Positions 22,700 through 37,200 of a DNA stretch of 64,000 nt are shown here, piece by piece. The stretch covers positions 33,573,090 through 33,637,089 of the forward strand of contig NC_068974.1 of assembly GCF_016808095.1 (NCBI RefSeq), given 5' to 3'. The translations under genes were made by a program, and so were the position numbers. The stretch's first letter is position 1; every line of letters begins with the position of its first letter. The notes beneath the pieces were generated by a model, which was not told where the DNA came from, ran no database searches, and saw nothing but the letters and a program-made list of their open reading frames with translations. This DNA is from Vigna angularis. Lineage: Eukaryota > Streptophyta > Magnoliopsida > Fabales > Fabaceae.

Positions 22700-23609
22700 T
22701 AAATAAATAAAAAATAATTCTCTAACTAAAACAAAAATAATTTGTTGGAATCAGAATTCTCTCATAAATTTTGTGTTCCCTTTTAAATGATTTTTTTGTC
22801 TCTTTATCTTGTTGTCCTTTCAAATATTTTAATATATTAAAAAAATAATATATATTAAAATATCAAAATCAATATATTTTAAAAATAAAATAAATAGATA
22901 ATACAAAAAGTTCAACAACAAAATATAAATCCAATTCTTATTAGAGAAAAAAATAATATGATAATGTCCTGTGGAATCTACTTGCACAATAATATATAAT
23001 CCTAATTGTTTAAAGAGAAATGTATGTATCAATTGTTGAATTTTTAAAGTAACGATTACTTTTGTTTAAATACACACAATTAACTATTTGACGAAAATGT
23101 ATCCATTGTCTGAATGTTTAAAGTAATGAATAGTTTATTTTTCATATAAAAGTGTACATATACAAGAAGAAAAAAAAATATTTTCTTAATTATAATATTA
23201 TGATTTAATTTAAAAAACTGGTTCACAATTTAAATACTTTCTTACTAATGTTACAATGATAGAAAATAGTTAATACCATCGGAATCCGTAACTTTAAACA
23301 GTTAGAGCAAAACTTAATGAATATAATATTATTTCCTAAATATATTTAATTAAATTATTAATGTGAAATTTATATTATGTTTAATAAATAAAATAAATAA
23401 TGATCTTTAATGCTAACATAAATACTAGTTTAAAGCATTAATTATATATATTTATATATATTAATTGTTCATTAATTACTTAATAAATGTATTAAAGTTT
23501 ATTAAATTCTTGTTACTTTTGTTTCATTTATTATAGTTTAGTTAACATCTCAAATTAACATATTCACACTACTAATCTATTCATCACATGATTAATAATA
23601 ATGACTAAC

Positions 23610-23668
<59 letters not shown>

Positions 23669-25590
23669 TACGCTTTTCCTGGAATTTATTTCAATTAATT
23701 TTCAGAAGAAATATAAATATTACATAGGTAGGAGTTACTATCAAATATCAAATATAAATATTGTCATAATTCACTCTTGTTGCTCAGAAGTTATAGTTAT
23801 AAATTTACATACGAACAACAATCTCTTTAGAGTACAACAAAGGTAAAATTCTTATATGGTACAAAAAGAAATAACTTTAGAACAAAACTCAAGCACAATA
23901 ACAAACCAATTTAAGTAGTAACAACAAAAATTATCCCATAACAACTTCAATATCACAAAATTATCACCACTTAAAGTTTAAACATTAGTATTTCTAAATT
24001 TTTACTAGCATTTATTACTCTAATTAACTTGTGTTCTTCTCGCTCTTCTTTCTTTAATTTCCTTTTTACTTCTTTTATCTTTATCTCATTCTCATATTAT
24101 ATTATAATGTTATTATTTTTCTTTTTTTCCTTTTTCATACATTACATTTTTTAATATAACTAGTGTTTATATCCATGGATACGCACGTAAAGTTATTTTA
24201 AATGAAATAAAATATAATCATTTAATTAAAATGTAGCAGAAAGATATGTTATTTTCAATTTAGGAGACAACATTATCATATTTTTCACTTCATTAAAATA
24301 TTAGAAAAAAAAACTCCATAAACTCATTATTATCAGCAAACTATTTACCATCAGTCACACGTAAAATTTAAATAGTTGACCAAGTACTTGGTGAGGTATA
24401 AATGACTACAATTTTTGTTTGTTATTCAGTCGACAACATAACATAGTTGCTGATGATTTTCTTTTTCCATTTTAATGTATGTCAAGAAATCAACGTGCAT
24501 TTATTGAATTCATATGTATTTTGAGTCGATAGTAGTAAAACTTACAGACAAATGCTCTGTAATGGTCTAAACGAAAAGACTTAAGTTAAAGACAGTGAGT
24601 AATATACATTATTCTTGACACATGTTTAGGTTCAACAATCCAATAAAAACTAATTTTAAAGATTTTTGTTTTCTATCTTTCTGATAGACCTTAAGGCAAT
24701 TATTTCTAAATAATTCACAACCATTGATACTACTTATCCAACAATTATTTCTGATAGACATTGTCAATAAAATTAATAATTGGTCTAGAAAGCATTTAAA
24801 TCAAACCAAATAATAAAATTACGATAAACAATTCTGATAAAACTTGTGATTTACGATAATGACTCAATCCTAACAAGTCTCAAAAAACTTATGATAAACA
24901 TGTTTTTTGTTGATATCTCTCGAAAATTGATGCATGATGGTCAACTTTGCCCTGCATCAAGAATTACAAGGAAAAAGCAACTAAAGCTCCTTAGTTAGCT
25001 TCTAATATTTGATAAAATACGCATAAAAGAAGCTAAAAAATGTGTTTGTACTTTCATTCTTAACCATGATAAGTTTAAAAATTACTAGTATTATCTTGAC
25101 AACCAATGCTGAATGCTGACATACTTATTGATTACCAACATTAGGTAGCCTATTTAACATAATTTCATTTGGTAACCAACAAAAAAAAAACAACAATATA
25201 ATTGCAACCACTTAGTTCTTAGAACTTTTAATCTTTTAAAAAATTAGGACTAAATTGAAACAAAATAAAAATAAAAGATCCAAATTGAGACTAATACAAT
25301 TATATGTAGTATGACAATATTACATCACACTATCTTGTCACGTAACACAATGTCAGTTTGACATGTGACATTATTTTTAAAAATTATAAAAATATTTAAA
25401 AAAATACGTGACACATTTTTTAACTGTTACTACATAATTAATGACAAAAACTCAATTTTTTTAAAATAAAAGCCTAGGTAAAAGGTTTATTTGAGAAAAT
25501 CCCAAAATCTGCACTATTAAACCAATAATTAATTAAAGTGAGATTCTTGACTTGGTTTTCGTGCAAATGAAAGTATTCTCGGTTTGCTCC
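22700..25590. other. AT-rich intergenic region
   Basis: No convincing gene. Holds an (AT)n microsatellite of about 25 repeats (23613-23663), poly-A/T runs, and at about 25210-25450 transposon-like sequence with GTGACATTATTTTTAAAAATTA resembling parts of the 15753-21838 insertion (shared string shortened to GTGACAT). Confidence 0.5.
23613..23663. repeat. (AT)n microsatellite
   Basis: Uninterrupted AT dinucleotides, about 25 repeats. The ORF across it (Ile-Tyr repeats) is an artefact. Confidence 0.95.
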
Positions 25591-25596
25591 ATAAAG

Positions 25597-25790
25597 GATA
25601 ATGATACTTTGACAACATTTTTTTGACTAATATTTTAATATTATCTACGTGTCATTCTGTGATTGGTCCAAAATTACTCTACAATCAATAATAATATAAT
25701 AATCATAAACACTAATATAGACCAATCACATAATGATACATAGATGATGTTAAAATGTTGTCAAAAAAATGTTGTCAAAGTATCATTATC
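25597..25790. mobile_element. MITE with long inverted termini
   Basis: The left end GATAATGATACTTTGACAAC is matched in reverse at the right end (GTTGTCAAAGTATCATTATC). About 30 bp of near-perfect inverted repeat surround an AT-rich centre that itself contains GATTGGTC/GACCAATC. A smaller diverged relative lies at 39773-39909. Target duplication unclear at this copy. Confidence 0.75.
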
Positions 25791-26096
25791 TCTCAATAAA
25801 AAGTATTTTATCCAACAATGTTGTTATTTGTGCTTTTTAGTATTAAATTTTGAAAATCAGCTATATAATGAAAGAAATAGAATGAACTATATTTTAGTGA
25901 TGCATTGTTTTTTGTTTTGATTATACTCTAAATAAGGATGTAATATATAATTTCGTACATAATAATTTATCGTTATAGAAAAACCCATAGAGATATTGTG
26001 ACCCTCCTCTGAAGGATCTTCGCTCAAGGCATAAATTGGTTCAAGAAAAAATCACAGCAAGAGTTTCAACTTGATTTTGGCTCAAACGAGAATATC

Positions 26097-26807
26097 TAAA
26101 GCTGTCAAAACGGTAACCTGGCTCGACCTGGCTCGACTCACCACGGGTTGGTCACTTAGTGAGTCAACCCAACTCGTCTCACTTATTAGCGAGCTGAAAA
26201 AATTTGAACTCGTCTCGACTCACTACGAGTAAGTGGGTTAAACGGGTTGGCTCACTAGCTCATTATTATAAGTTTTTTTTAAAATAAAACAATTACAATT
26301 TTTTTTAATTCAAATCTAAATAAACGTCACACTAAAATGATGTTAAACTCCAAACACAATTCAAAATAAAAAGAAAAGTATCATATAATCCAAACGTAAT
26401 CCAAAAATATGTACAAAAGGCGAACAAATAAGTATTTAATATTGATAGTTTTTGTATCACTGGTTCATTTATAATATTAGAGTCTTGAATAGATAAATTC
26501 ATAATGTTTTTCTCTCTTGAAACATCTTCTTTTATCCTCATCTACAATATAATAAAAAAAAATACTAATTAATAATATTGAAACATAAAAATAATAAATA
26601 ATTAAATTAAATTAGGTGGATTGGTGAACCAACTCGACTCACTATGGGTTCAACCTAGTGAGCCGGATTCTAAGTAAGTCGGGTTCTAAGTAAGTCGGGT
26701 TATAAACTAACCCGCATAAAAAAATTACATTTTTTTAAATTCAACCCGATTTAAACTTATAGTGAAACGGATTAGCTCAGGAGTTATAACCTATGTTGAG
26801 AGCACTA
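26097..26807 (+). mobile_element. hAT-type non-autonomous element, copy 1 (degraded)
   Basis: Similar along its length to the better copy at 51241-51915. Starts TAAAGCTGTCAAAACGG and ends GAGAGCACTA. Contains repeated GGCTCGAC/CTCACT motifs near both ends. The 8-bp target duplication is not recognisable. No transposase; the minus-strand ORF at 26332-26541 has a counterpart in copy 2 (51510-51707), but I do not recognise it. Confidence 0.6.
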
Positions 26808-29800
26808 AAAAACAATTCCTAAAGAAACATTGTTGCAGATTTTTCTATTTTAAATTATGAAAGTATGTTATACAATGAGGGAGATATAATGAATTACATT
26901 TATTGCTATATTTTTTATTGTGTTTTGATTATATTGTTAATAAGGATGTAATATATGATTATATACATACCAAAGTTTTACCTACCAAGCTTTTATTCAA
27001 TCAATTTTATTTTATTACAATCCTCAAACTTACTAAAAACTTTTATTGCATTTTTCTCTCACCTACCCTCAATTAAATAACATCACTTCCAACCCTTTCT
27101 CTCTTTCTTGCTTTTTTTCTTTTTTCAGTTCCTCAAATTCAATTTTAATCTAAAAAAAGCCTAAAAGTTTTATTCTTCCCATGTTTAAAGCATCGAGTTT
27201 TTGTATTTTTTATTTGCATTTTTTAAAATTTAATTTTTAATAACCAAATATTCAAATATGATTTAAACCAAATATTACCATATTTACTATAAAATTATAT
27301 TAAAATTGATTTTTTAAAATTTAATTTTTGAATTATGATTTATATTATTATGATTATGTATGTTAAAGTTAAGTATATTTTTTTTAAAAAAATCATTATA
27401 TTTATATAATGAGACATTAAATAATTTTAAATTAAAATGATAACTTAAAAAAATATAATTCAACTGAAATATATTATATAATATAATATTGATTAAAATT
27501 ACTTATATATAGACTAAAAAACAATTGTTTTTCCATAAAGATAATGGGATATAAATAAATGTGGAGGTGAAGGGAGAAAGTTGAATGATCGATGCGACAG
27601 ATTGCTTGGGTCACGTGGGCATCAATTGCACCCTGACCCGACCTTCGTGTTCCACAATTAAAGAAACTGTACGGACGGGTCCACGGTAACGCGGGAGTGT
27701 ATGCTAATCATAAGGCGCACATTAGACGCTCTTCCTTTCGTTTTTTTTTTCTTTCCTTAGGTTGATAAGTAACAAGAATATAATAGAAGTTAAATATATT
27801 TTTATTTCAGGAACTTTAAAGTTAATTTATAATTTCTTTTCGAAATTTTAATATATTTTGATATCAATTTTAGAAGTAAATTATATGTCAATTTTTTATA
27901 TATTAAATGTTTTTCTAAATATAATAAAAAATAGATTTTGGATTAAACCCTTATTTAAATATATCCTACTGTATTATATTTTTAATAAAATAAATGTAAA
28001 TTGAGTCTAAAATAAAAAAATAATGTAAAGATAAAATGTAAAGATAAAATATAAAGATAAGATATATAATCTCTAATATATTTAACAATTTCCTGTATAA
28101 ATTTGATTTACGTATATGAATATAATTAATTATTAGTTTCACGCAAAAAAAAATAAACTTTTTAAAAAATTATACCAATTCAATTTTATAGTGTAGAAAT
28201 TAAAATATCAAAGTATCAAACATACTAAAATTCTAATTATAATTTTAGATAAAAATATTACAGGCCGAAACACTTATAATTTTTTTTATCTTCCTCCTCA
28301 ACCATCACCATACACACATGTCAGTATAAAGTTTTATGGTAAGTTAAATCGGTCACTACTCACTGTGCATCCGACCAATGGTACACACAACCATCTCATT
28401 GCGAACACAATTCACTTATTTATCCTTTTCTCGTTGAAAAGAGGATCAGGAAACAGTGACGCTGTTTTTTTCCACAATAATTCATTGTTCTTCATAAATC
28501 ACAACAGTCAGAATTTTAAAGAACCCAAAGTGAGTGTGACCGTGGTGGGTGTGGATCCATCATCGAACTCAACCAATCCACTCCATGATTCTAGCATTTG
28601 TCCGTCACATTTTTGCTGTAGTACCACCACATGGGATAGCTCCGATTTGACTAAAGATTTCATCTCTGTTTGATTCAGTTACATTTTTTTGTTCTAACAT
28701 TCTGGGATTTATGTGAATGATTCCTTTCCAATACCTTTTCGTTCGCACATTCCTTTCACATAATACTATCTCACAAGTGACTTGGAAAGTTTACATTAAT
28801 GGACTAGTTGTTGACTCGATTGATATTATCATGTTTTTTTCTTTTTCAAAACACACATGCATGTACGTAAAACAGATTACACATTCAATCATGTTCAAAT
28901 TGTACAGAGGTTGGCTTATCCATGCCTCGGTGGTAATTGGAAAGACAAGATTCAACTTTAGCTCATTAATCAATTTAGTTTGCTTTAATCCACTTGTGTT
29001 CTTATAGTTTTCCAATTTCCAATATATGAAAACATTAAGGAATCATCAAATTATCACTGTATTGTTATTTGAGTGAAATTTTCTCACTTAATCTCATCAT
29101 ATATATCATTTAATTATTAAATTAGAATGTTAATATATTTTTCATGAATATCTTATCATGAAAAATACATTAATATTCTAGTTTAATAATTAAACATAAT
29201 GTTAAATTTAACATTATGTTATGAAGTTATATTTCTATTAATGTAAAATTTTATGTTTATTATCACTACTCAAGGCACTATGTCACTTAGCTATCTCAAC
29301 ATCATACATTAGGACCATGCAACTACTCAATGAGGTCATTTATTTAGTCTTAAACCTTATATACTTATTTAACATGAATACAATAATCTAATTCTATGCG
29401 AAAGACCATCCAAAAAGGACATATGTCATGCACACTAGCATTAATTACATATCTATAGAGCATATACAATTAAATCCCACCTTGTATATATTAAATTATC
29501 CATAAACATGTATGAAAACATTAAACAAACATCACATCATCACCATCTCAATATATTATAATTTGAGCGAACTCCTCTAACTTGAGCAGTCTCGTCATCA
29601 TAAATAAGATAACCACTTATTTCGCTTTAGTGATACATATATCACTTGATTGAATTGCAACCTAAGAGCAACACCCTTTCAGATGCTTCTTTGCTCTAAT
29701 GATCACCTTGTCGTTTAAGTATTATAATCAATGCCTTGGTGGCATCCATTTTTCAGAAGAAATCTAAGAAGTTTTGAAAACAACTCTAACGGTCATAGGA

Positions 29801-30060
29801 TGCTTGATTGTCCACTAACACTTCAGATATCACACACACACATAGCCATAGTTAATGACACATGTACATTGCATCACCTCTTGCTTAAACATTCAAACAT
29901 AACTTATTCTTTTATTGCTCTTTGGAAGCGAGACACAATATGACAGGTGCAAAATCTCTTAGTCTATTAAATATTAGTATCTTTTAGAAGTATAGTCAAA
30001 TGTCTAAGTTATGAGACTGTTGTGAGGTGAGACAATTTGGATTGTTGTTTTGGTGCTCGT
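26808..30060. other. Gene-poor region with one less AT-rich island
   Basis: AT-rich except 27580-27740, which contains a G-box (TCACGTGGG near 27611) and is unusually GC-rich for the neighbourhood. The ORFs at 28365-28673 and 28717-29007 show no domain I recognise and are not called as genes. 29270-29960 looks like transposon-type or old coding remnant sequence without a recognisable protein. Confidence 0.4.
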
Positions 30061-30065
30061 GAGGT

Positions 30066-31945
30066 GTAACATCCCAAAAATTCTAAATATAGTAAGTTCT
30101 TAGGGCATTACTTAATGGTAAACATAATTTATAACATACCTATAACATGATTTAGGTTTAAAATACAGTACTTTATAAATTACAGTCCATTTATGTAAAT
30201 TTTAGGATGATGCAAATAATAATATTATAGTAGAACTAATACAACATACTAATGAGAAAGCTGGAATGAATTAAATCGATTGAAAACATCTTTATGTATG
30301 CAAAAAATCTTATATATATTAAAGAAGAAAACCTTTAGAATCTTTTTGTTGGTGAACATTTTTTTTCTGAAAGTTACACCATTATCAAGTGTGGGATCTT
30401 ACATCTAGTGATTTCACTTAAGATATCAAGAAGAGAATAAGAAAATTATATCTTAGTCATTTCTTGGTAAGTCAATTTTCAAGGACGAAAGTTTTATTAT
30501 TGGGAAGAATTGTACCCTACTCACAAGCCTTTTAGCATTTTTTTCTTTCATCTGTTTCACTCTCGTGCCTCCATACCTTTCTCACCTCTTCTTTTTCTCT
30601 TAATTTCCTCCAATTTCTTATCTTTTCAAAATCAAATTGTATCACGATGAAATTGAGGAGCTAAGGAACATTTTGGATTGATCAATTTCATCTTTTTGAG
30701 TGAGTTCAAATTCTACCCATTTTTCATTAAAGCAATATTTTTTTCCGTGCATGTGACTTTCTTTTGGTTACATGTAGTTTTTCTACCTTCTAGATGGATC
30801 TTCATCTACTTGTGGTCATGAAATCATGTTCTAATCGTTGATTGGGATTTTTGTTTGTGTAGATAGAATAATTATACATTTGGAAGTTGTGTGTGGGGAA
30901 AGTAGTGCTAAGAATCTTCCTCGAGGTAAGAGGATATAATTTCTTTGTAAATTATTAGTTTTGAATTTGAATGTAGAAAACTATTGTATGAAGATTAATT
31001 GAAATATGAATTATGAGGATATAAGTAGTTAAATTAGTGAAGAATGTGAAGTTTATTGGTGTTTCTATGGTTGAGATTTATTTGTATCGTTTTGGTATGG
31101 ATTATAAGGTTAAAGTTTTTGATTTGAAACATGTTAGATGGATGAATTATTTGTGGACATGGTTGAATTGTTAAGTATTGTGATTTGTAATAATAGAGTT
31201 GGGAAAATCAATTGGATGTTACATTTTGGTCTCAAAGCATGGTTTGAACCTTAGGTGAACTTTGGGAAGTGGGGCCTTATGTTTTTGGAATGTTGATTAT
31301 GTTTCATTTTAGCAATAATTGCAAGTAGTTCAATCGTAGGATTGGATAAGAGTTGTGGGTTTGTTATTTTTTTGTAGTGTGTATATTTGTGTAAGTTTAG
31401 TTTAGTTTATTTGTTGGTGAAAACAAAAGTATGAGGAAAGAAATAATCTTGAGTTAGTGGTGAAGTTGCACACTCATGACTAAATTTTAAATTATTTTCA
31501 CTAGGAGCTAATCCTGAGGACTCCAGCTATGGTATCTAAGAGTAATGAGTGGTGGGCTCGACATAACTATACCAGAGGTGAACTTCACTGGAAAAACTCT
31601 CTAAGAGAGCGGTGAAAAGTTATACTTGTGTACTTCGCTTAGGAAGCCTTTTGGAAGAGTAGTGGGAAGTGACATGTGCGTACTTCACTTGTAAGGCTAA
31701 AAAAGGAGCAGGAGAAGTAGGTTTTGTCCAAAGACTCCTAAGGAATAAGAAGGAAGATTTGTTTTAGTTCTAGAGGTGAGCTAGTTTTGTATATAAGCTA
31801 ATGCGAGGGTTTTGTTGATGACTAAACCTCTTGGACCAAGTATACATGTGGATTCATTGTTGTTAGATGATACAACAATAATTGTTATTTTATTGTGTTA
31901 TTATATGAATTAACGACATATTGAATGAGACATTTTATGACGTGT

Positions 31946-32010
<65 letters not shown>

Positions 32011-32520
32011 TTTAATTATTATGTTTTCTTTTAAGTTAGTTTATTCTTGCATATTCATGGTTGTGGTTCCTTCTTGTGAAAATCATATGACTTGTGTTTT
32101 ACGTGAATAGATAATGTTGTAGATGGTAGTTCAGATGTACAAAAGTGAGGAATTTAGGATTGCTTTGAGAATGCATTTTTTTTTTATTTCGGTTGTTTTT
32201 TTGATAAAATTTAATTATTGAATATTTTAAAATATTTTATTATTATTTTAAAAAAATATTATTGAGTGGAACATTTATTGGATAAAAGGATGTTATATTT
32301 TGGTATCAAAGCTAGATTTTTTAAAAAAACTATGAGGTCTTAGGGGTGAGTTAGTTATGTGGCATTGATTTGCTAGTTTTTTTTATCATTATTATTATAT
32401 GAAAAGGTAGTTGAATGGATTGACATTTGTTTTTATTTATTTTTGTTGTATAGAAAATTTCTTTTTACTGATTTTTTTTATCTAATCGGGTTTGTGTTGG
32501 TTGCGGAAAAGTTAAATGTT
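30066..32520. mobile_element. Degenerate LTR-retrotransposon remnants
   Basis: TGTAACATCCC at 30066-30076 is the same terminus as the solo LTRs. Two places read like an LTR end followed by an initiator-Met-tRNA-type primer-binding site: GGATGTTACATTTTGGTCTC (from 31214) and GGATGTTATATTTTGGTATC (from 32288), each followed by CAAAGC. This suggests at least two overlapping decayed Ty3/gypsy copies. A (TA)n run lies inside. No coding domain survives and the borders are uncertain. Confidence 0.4.
31949..32008. repeat. (TA)n microsatellite
   Basis: About 30 uninterrupted TA repeats inside the LTR remnant. The ORF running across it is an artefact. Confidence 0.95.
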
Positions 32521-33660
32521 TAAATTATCTACATTATAATATGCAACACTTTACAAATACCGAATTTAAAATACATTAAATGTTTAAATTCATCTTTCAC
32601 TTTAAATCCAAAATACTAAATTTTGTATACGACTAAGAGATTGTACATTTATTTGCAAGAAAATAATAGTGGTATTCACGGATAACATAAGAACACATAC
32701 TAAAAAATAATACAGATATCATCGTTATAATTTTTAATACTTAAATTATCACATGTCAATAATATAAGATAAAAAACTATACCTTAATTTAGCTTCTATT
32801 ATCACAAAAAAAATTAAGATTTAAATGATAACACTAGAAAGTCTTTTTACATCGGTTAAGAAATATTCTATACATCGATTATGAAATCCGTACATATATA
32901 AGTAGTATATAAAATTTTACTTTCCAAAACTAACTCTTCCTCATCTTTTTCAGCGCCTTGGTTTTGTGGCTGTTTTTCAAAGCCTTCTACTTTTCCTTTT
33001 TCTTCATTATCAAATTAGGTAAACCAATGCCTAATCCTTAAACCACAATTTCTAATTGTTCCCACTTCCAATACATAATTCAATTAACACAAACACATAA
33101 AGATTTAATAAAACAAAAATAAACTGAAGTATTGCATAGGCAATGAAAGAAATGATAACCTTGGAATAAAAGGATTAAGATTAGGACTAAAAAACATAAA
33201 ATACACATGAAATAATCGAATGAAAAACCTCAAAGACAAAAGAGAGAAATAGCTAAGTAATTTAATATAAGATAATAATAACGCGAACCACCCAAGGTGT
33301 ACCAAATTGTGTAGATGACGTATCAAGAGCGCAAACTATCACCACGAACCAGTCACAACGAACCACCACCACAAAGTAGCCATCGTGAACTAACATGACG
33401 AAAAACACTACGAACCAACACCGTAACCGGCCATTGTGAATCCCCACCACAAACCACCACTACGAACTAGCCACCGTGAACCACCACTGCAAACCAGTAA
33501 CCACAAACCACCACCACGAAACAACAATGCCAAACATGAATGAAGGGAGCTCAAGAGGCAAATTCAAATGTAAATAAAGGGAGTGGAAATGAAGGATATG
33601 TCAAATGGTAGCTTAAGAGTGCAATTGAGATGAACACGAATAAAGAAAGTTATAGAAACA
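32520..33660. other. Intergenic region with CCACCAC-rich short repeat
   Basis: No gene seen. At 33330-33530 a degenerate repeat of the type GAACCACCACCAC / CACCGTGAACC occurs, typical of internal regions of plant DNA transposons. CACTAGAAAGTC at 32832 could be a CACTA-type terminus, but I could not find its partner. Confidence 0.35.
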
Positions 33661-33664
33661 TTTA

Positions 33665-34267
33665 GGCTTTATTCGTTCGAAATGATTTACTATTCTAGAA
33701 GATTGTGAAAGACGGATTTACGAAGAATCATGGTGTTCGCTTATAAGGATTTGAAATTGAATTAATGCACTGGTTTGCGAGATGAATTTAATATCACATC
33801 TCCCTGATGAGAGGAGATTTGCTCGAGGAGAAATAGTATTTTACAATACTATCTCCAATTAATTATTTCCAATGTAGAATTGATTTAATCGTTTTCAACG
33901 TGCAATTGAAAAATAAGAGTATTAGTTCGTTAGTGCTTCCCAAAATAATAATAATAATAATACAATTTTTTTTCGTGGTAAAAATTAATTTTTATTTTTT
34001 CTCTTCTTATAATATTTTTTACAGTTATATACAATATTAATAATTATAATTTTATATTATTTTTACTACTAAGGGTATTTTGGTTATCTTTAATTTTTAC
34101 TAATTATTTTTTTTATTTGTCACACGAGTAAATTTTACACTAACTTTCACAAATTTTATTTCTAAATCTACTTTCACTCACCTTCAAATTTCTTCCATAA
34201 AACAACAATGGTCTCAAATTCATTCACTCACTCTCCTCCAAATCAATCCTCTAAAATAAACACACCC
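33665..34267 (+). mobile_element. PIF/Harbinger-type non-autonomous element, TTA target duplication
   Basis: 603 bp. The left end is GGCTTTATTCGTTCGAAATG; the right end, reversed, is GGGTGTGTTTATTTTAG. TTA lies on both sides (33662-33664, 34268-34270). The right part resembles the right part of the element at 846-1841 (ACTTTCACAAATTTTATTTC, AAATCCACTC-like motifs). No ORF. Directly downstream, about 65 bp spanning its right end are tandemly repeated (34250-34375). Confidence 0.65.
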
Positions 34268-34269
34268 TT

Positions 34270-37200
34270 ATAAATAATTACAAGTTTATCATCATGTCAC
34301 TCACTCCTCTCTAAATTAATCCTCTAAAATAAACACACTCTTATAATAATTACAAGTTCATCATCATGTCTCTTTCTATATGGGTTTTACTCCTAACTTG
34401 CATTTAAATTATTGCAATTTTATCATTGCACTATTTTTTATACCGATTCTACCTCCAACTGGTATAAATAAAACTTTTGAGATTTACAAAACTAACATCA
34501 CACCACTTATTATTGTTAGTGGATAATGAACTGACCTAATAACTTTCTAAAAACAGATATTTGCTCTACCGTGATATAACAAAGAAATGTTATACTTATC
34601 TACCAATAAAGAACTCTTACATTAATATTAATCATATTTCCAAATGAGATTAACTTTTAGCTTATTTTCAAAAAGAAAAATGAGAAATTAAAGAAGAAAG
34701 AAATAATACAAGTAACAAGTAATTAAAATGATGTAAAAACAAAGTATGAATTTATGTTAAACAAATATACAAGAATTCACTGAAGATTTCTTTCTTTGTT
34801 TTTTTTTGGAATGAGTCATTTTCACAAAATAAAAGAAACACAAAAAGGTTTTAAAAGAAGCTGGTAGATATATAATCTAAGTAGATATAGACCGAAATAG
34901 GCTTAAAAGACTCTTTTTCTTTTGCTATTAGAAGTATTAGATAAAATCATGCATGTAAAACATATTTATCAAACATAATAGATATTTTAAGACTTAAAGT
35001 GTGAATTGTTGATTAAAACAAAGTGGAAGTTAAATTAGGATATACATTTGTAGGCCCATAATAGAGAAGCCTGTTTTGTTGTTGATAAGCATAGATACCC
35101 TATAAGAGAAAAGAAAAGTTGAATGAAAATAGTTAGAAAATGGTAGTGTTTTTGATTGTTGTAGGAAGAAACATGGAAGGCCCAGTGTATGTTTCTCTCT
35201 GTCCCACTAGGACTTGACAGTAAGTGTAGGGTGGGATAGGTCACAAAGTTAGTGAACTATCTTGTCATTCTGGACCACCTTTTCTACCCTCATTTTTCAA
35301 AATAAATATCTAAACTTTATTTAATCTTAATTCATCCTTAACTTTTATCTATTCTGTAAATGCTAACGATCCATAAACTTTTTTTTTTTAAATTGACACT
35401 TATATCTCTTTTTTGTCAAAATTTAAATACAATTCAGTTATCTTTTAAATAATAAATTAATTAAAAATCAGATGAGATAAAACGTTATAATTTGATTATA
35501 AATTATATAAATATTTTTTATTTATCTAAAACACTTCTATTTCTCTAAGTATGAAACATTTTCTTTCTTTCCTGGTTCTAGACTGATTTTTCTTCTTCTT
35601 GACTAAAATGAGTAAATTTAGGATTACGAGTTAATCATATTTTTCTTTTAGTAAATTTTCTTTCATTAAATATCTGATCTTTTGTTTCTATTTTCTTATG
35701 CACGTAGATTATTAGTCTTTTACATTGAGATCAAAGCTAGAAAGATAAATATTTGTTAATTCAAAATAATGCGGTTTTGTTTTTGAATTGGGTGTTGTGA
35801 AAAAAAGTTATACCTTTCATAACTATTCCCTTATTTTCTGAGTATTTTTTTTTAAAGAGCTCGAGATTATAGTAGGTAGGGAAACGTATTTTAATTTAGT
35901 TAACTTGAATTGATGTAAGTAAAACTCTAGCTTAGATAGGATGTTAGGTTTTGATGATGATATAATTATTTTGATGTGGATTAGTTTTTGAAACATTTAG
36001 TTGTTTGAGACATTGAATTATCATGTTAGTGAAATTGGAGAATGTTAATAAATTGTCAGCAAAATACGAGTTTTTTTTTTACAAAATTGTAATAAAGAAT
36101 AGTTAATTTGAAAAGAGTTGGTTTTGGATCCTTGAGGTGTTATTTTTCAACACATTTTGTTCAAGTGACAAGGTGGTTCTTCAAGTAAAGTTCAAGTCAT
36201 GATATTTGCAAAAAGTCATTGTTCAAATATTCAAAATGGTCATATTTTGAAAGCTCAAGTTTCCATCATTTAAAATATATGAAACAATTATGTATATAGA
36301 CTACGATTATCATAAAAAAGTAGGATATGTTGAAACAAATGACATTTTTTAAATTGTTAACAAAGAATAAATTACAGTTCCATTAAAATCCTAGTCAATC
36401 TTAGTATAGACTACCATTTTCTAAAACAACTTAGTCTATAATGAGATATATTAAAAAACTATTTCTGGTATACATTGTGCAACAATAAGTAATATGATCA
36501 TAATATCTAAACCTTTATTATAATATTTTATAACAATCACTTACCATGTTTTGTGTTTTGTAGAGTTTGGTTTACTCTTTTTTGCTATTATCATGTTACT
36601 CACGTAAAAAAATGCAAGTGTAGATCAAGAACAAAACTGAAGTTTGTCAATGGATAAAAGAATGAATAAAACTAAATATATACAATAAATATATATATAT
36701 ATATATATATATTAAAATACATGATTTATATTTTGTACAAGTTTTAAATCCTGTTTTATGTTTTGAAAAACAATTACCACTTTTAAAGACTTTTCTAAAT
36801 ATTTGTGTATTATCTTTTACTGCAGGTTATATGTAAAATTCTAAAAAATGACATTTTAGAAGAGATAATAATTTAAAAATAGTGAGACTCAATTATTTTA
36901 GTATTAAAAAAGTTATAATATAAATAATTTTATTATAAATGAATTTTATTATTTTAAAATATATTATATTTTTACAAATTACTTTTTTAAAAAATTTTAA
37001 CTTTTTTTTCTAGAAATTTTTATATTTTTCCTCTGTTTTGAAAATATGAGACTCTTGGAGTGATCTCACAATTAAAGGTTTTATTAGAGATATATATAAT
37101 TTTATTAATGTAATGATTAGAAGAAAAAAAACTTTTTTAAAGGTTTGACAAAAGAAAAGGAACAGTTAAAGTATTTGAGGTCAGATTGTCTGGAGTTGGT

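Noticed and set aside
23601..23846. Ile/Tyr-repeat ORFs (also 31925-32110)
   Set aside because: They arise from (TA)n microsatellites.
28365..28673. 102-residue ORF
   Set aside because: No recognisable domain, no supporting splice or promoter context; could be chance.
32832..32860. CACTA-type terminus (CACTAGAAAGTC)
   Set aside because: No partner end or 3-bp duplication found; five-base matches are common.
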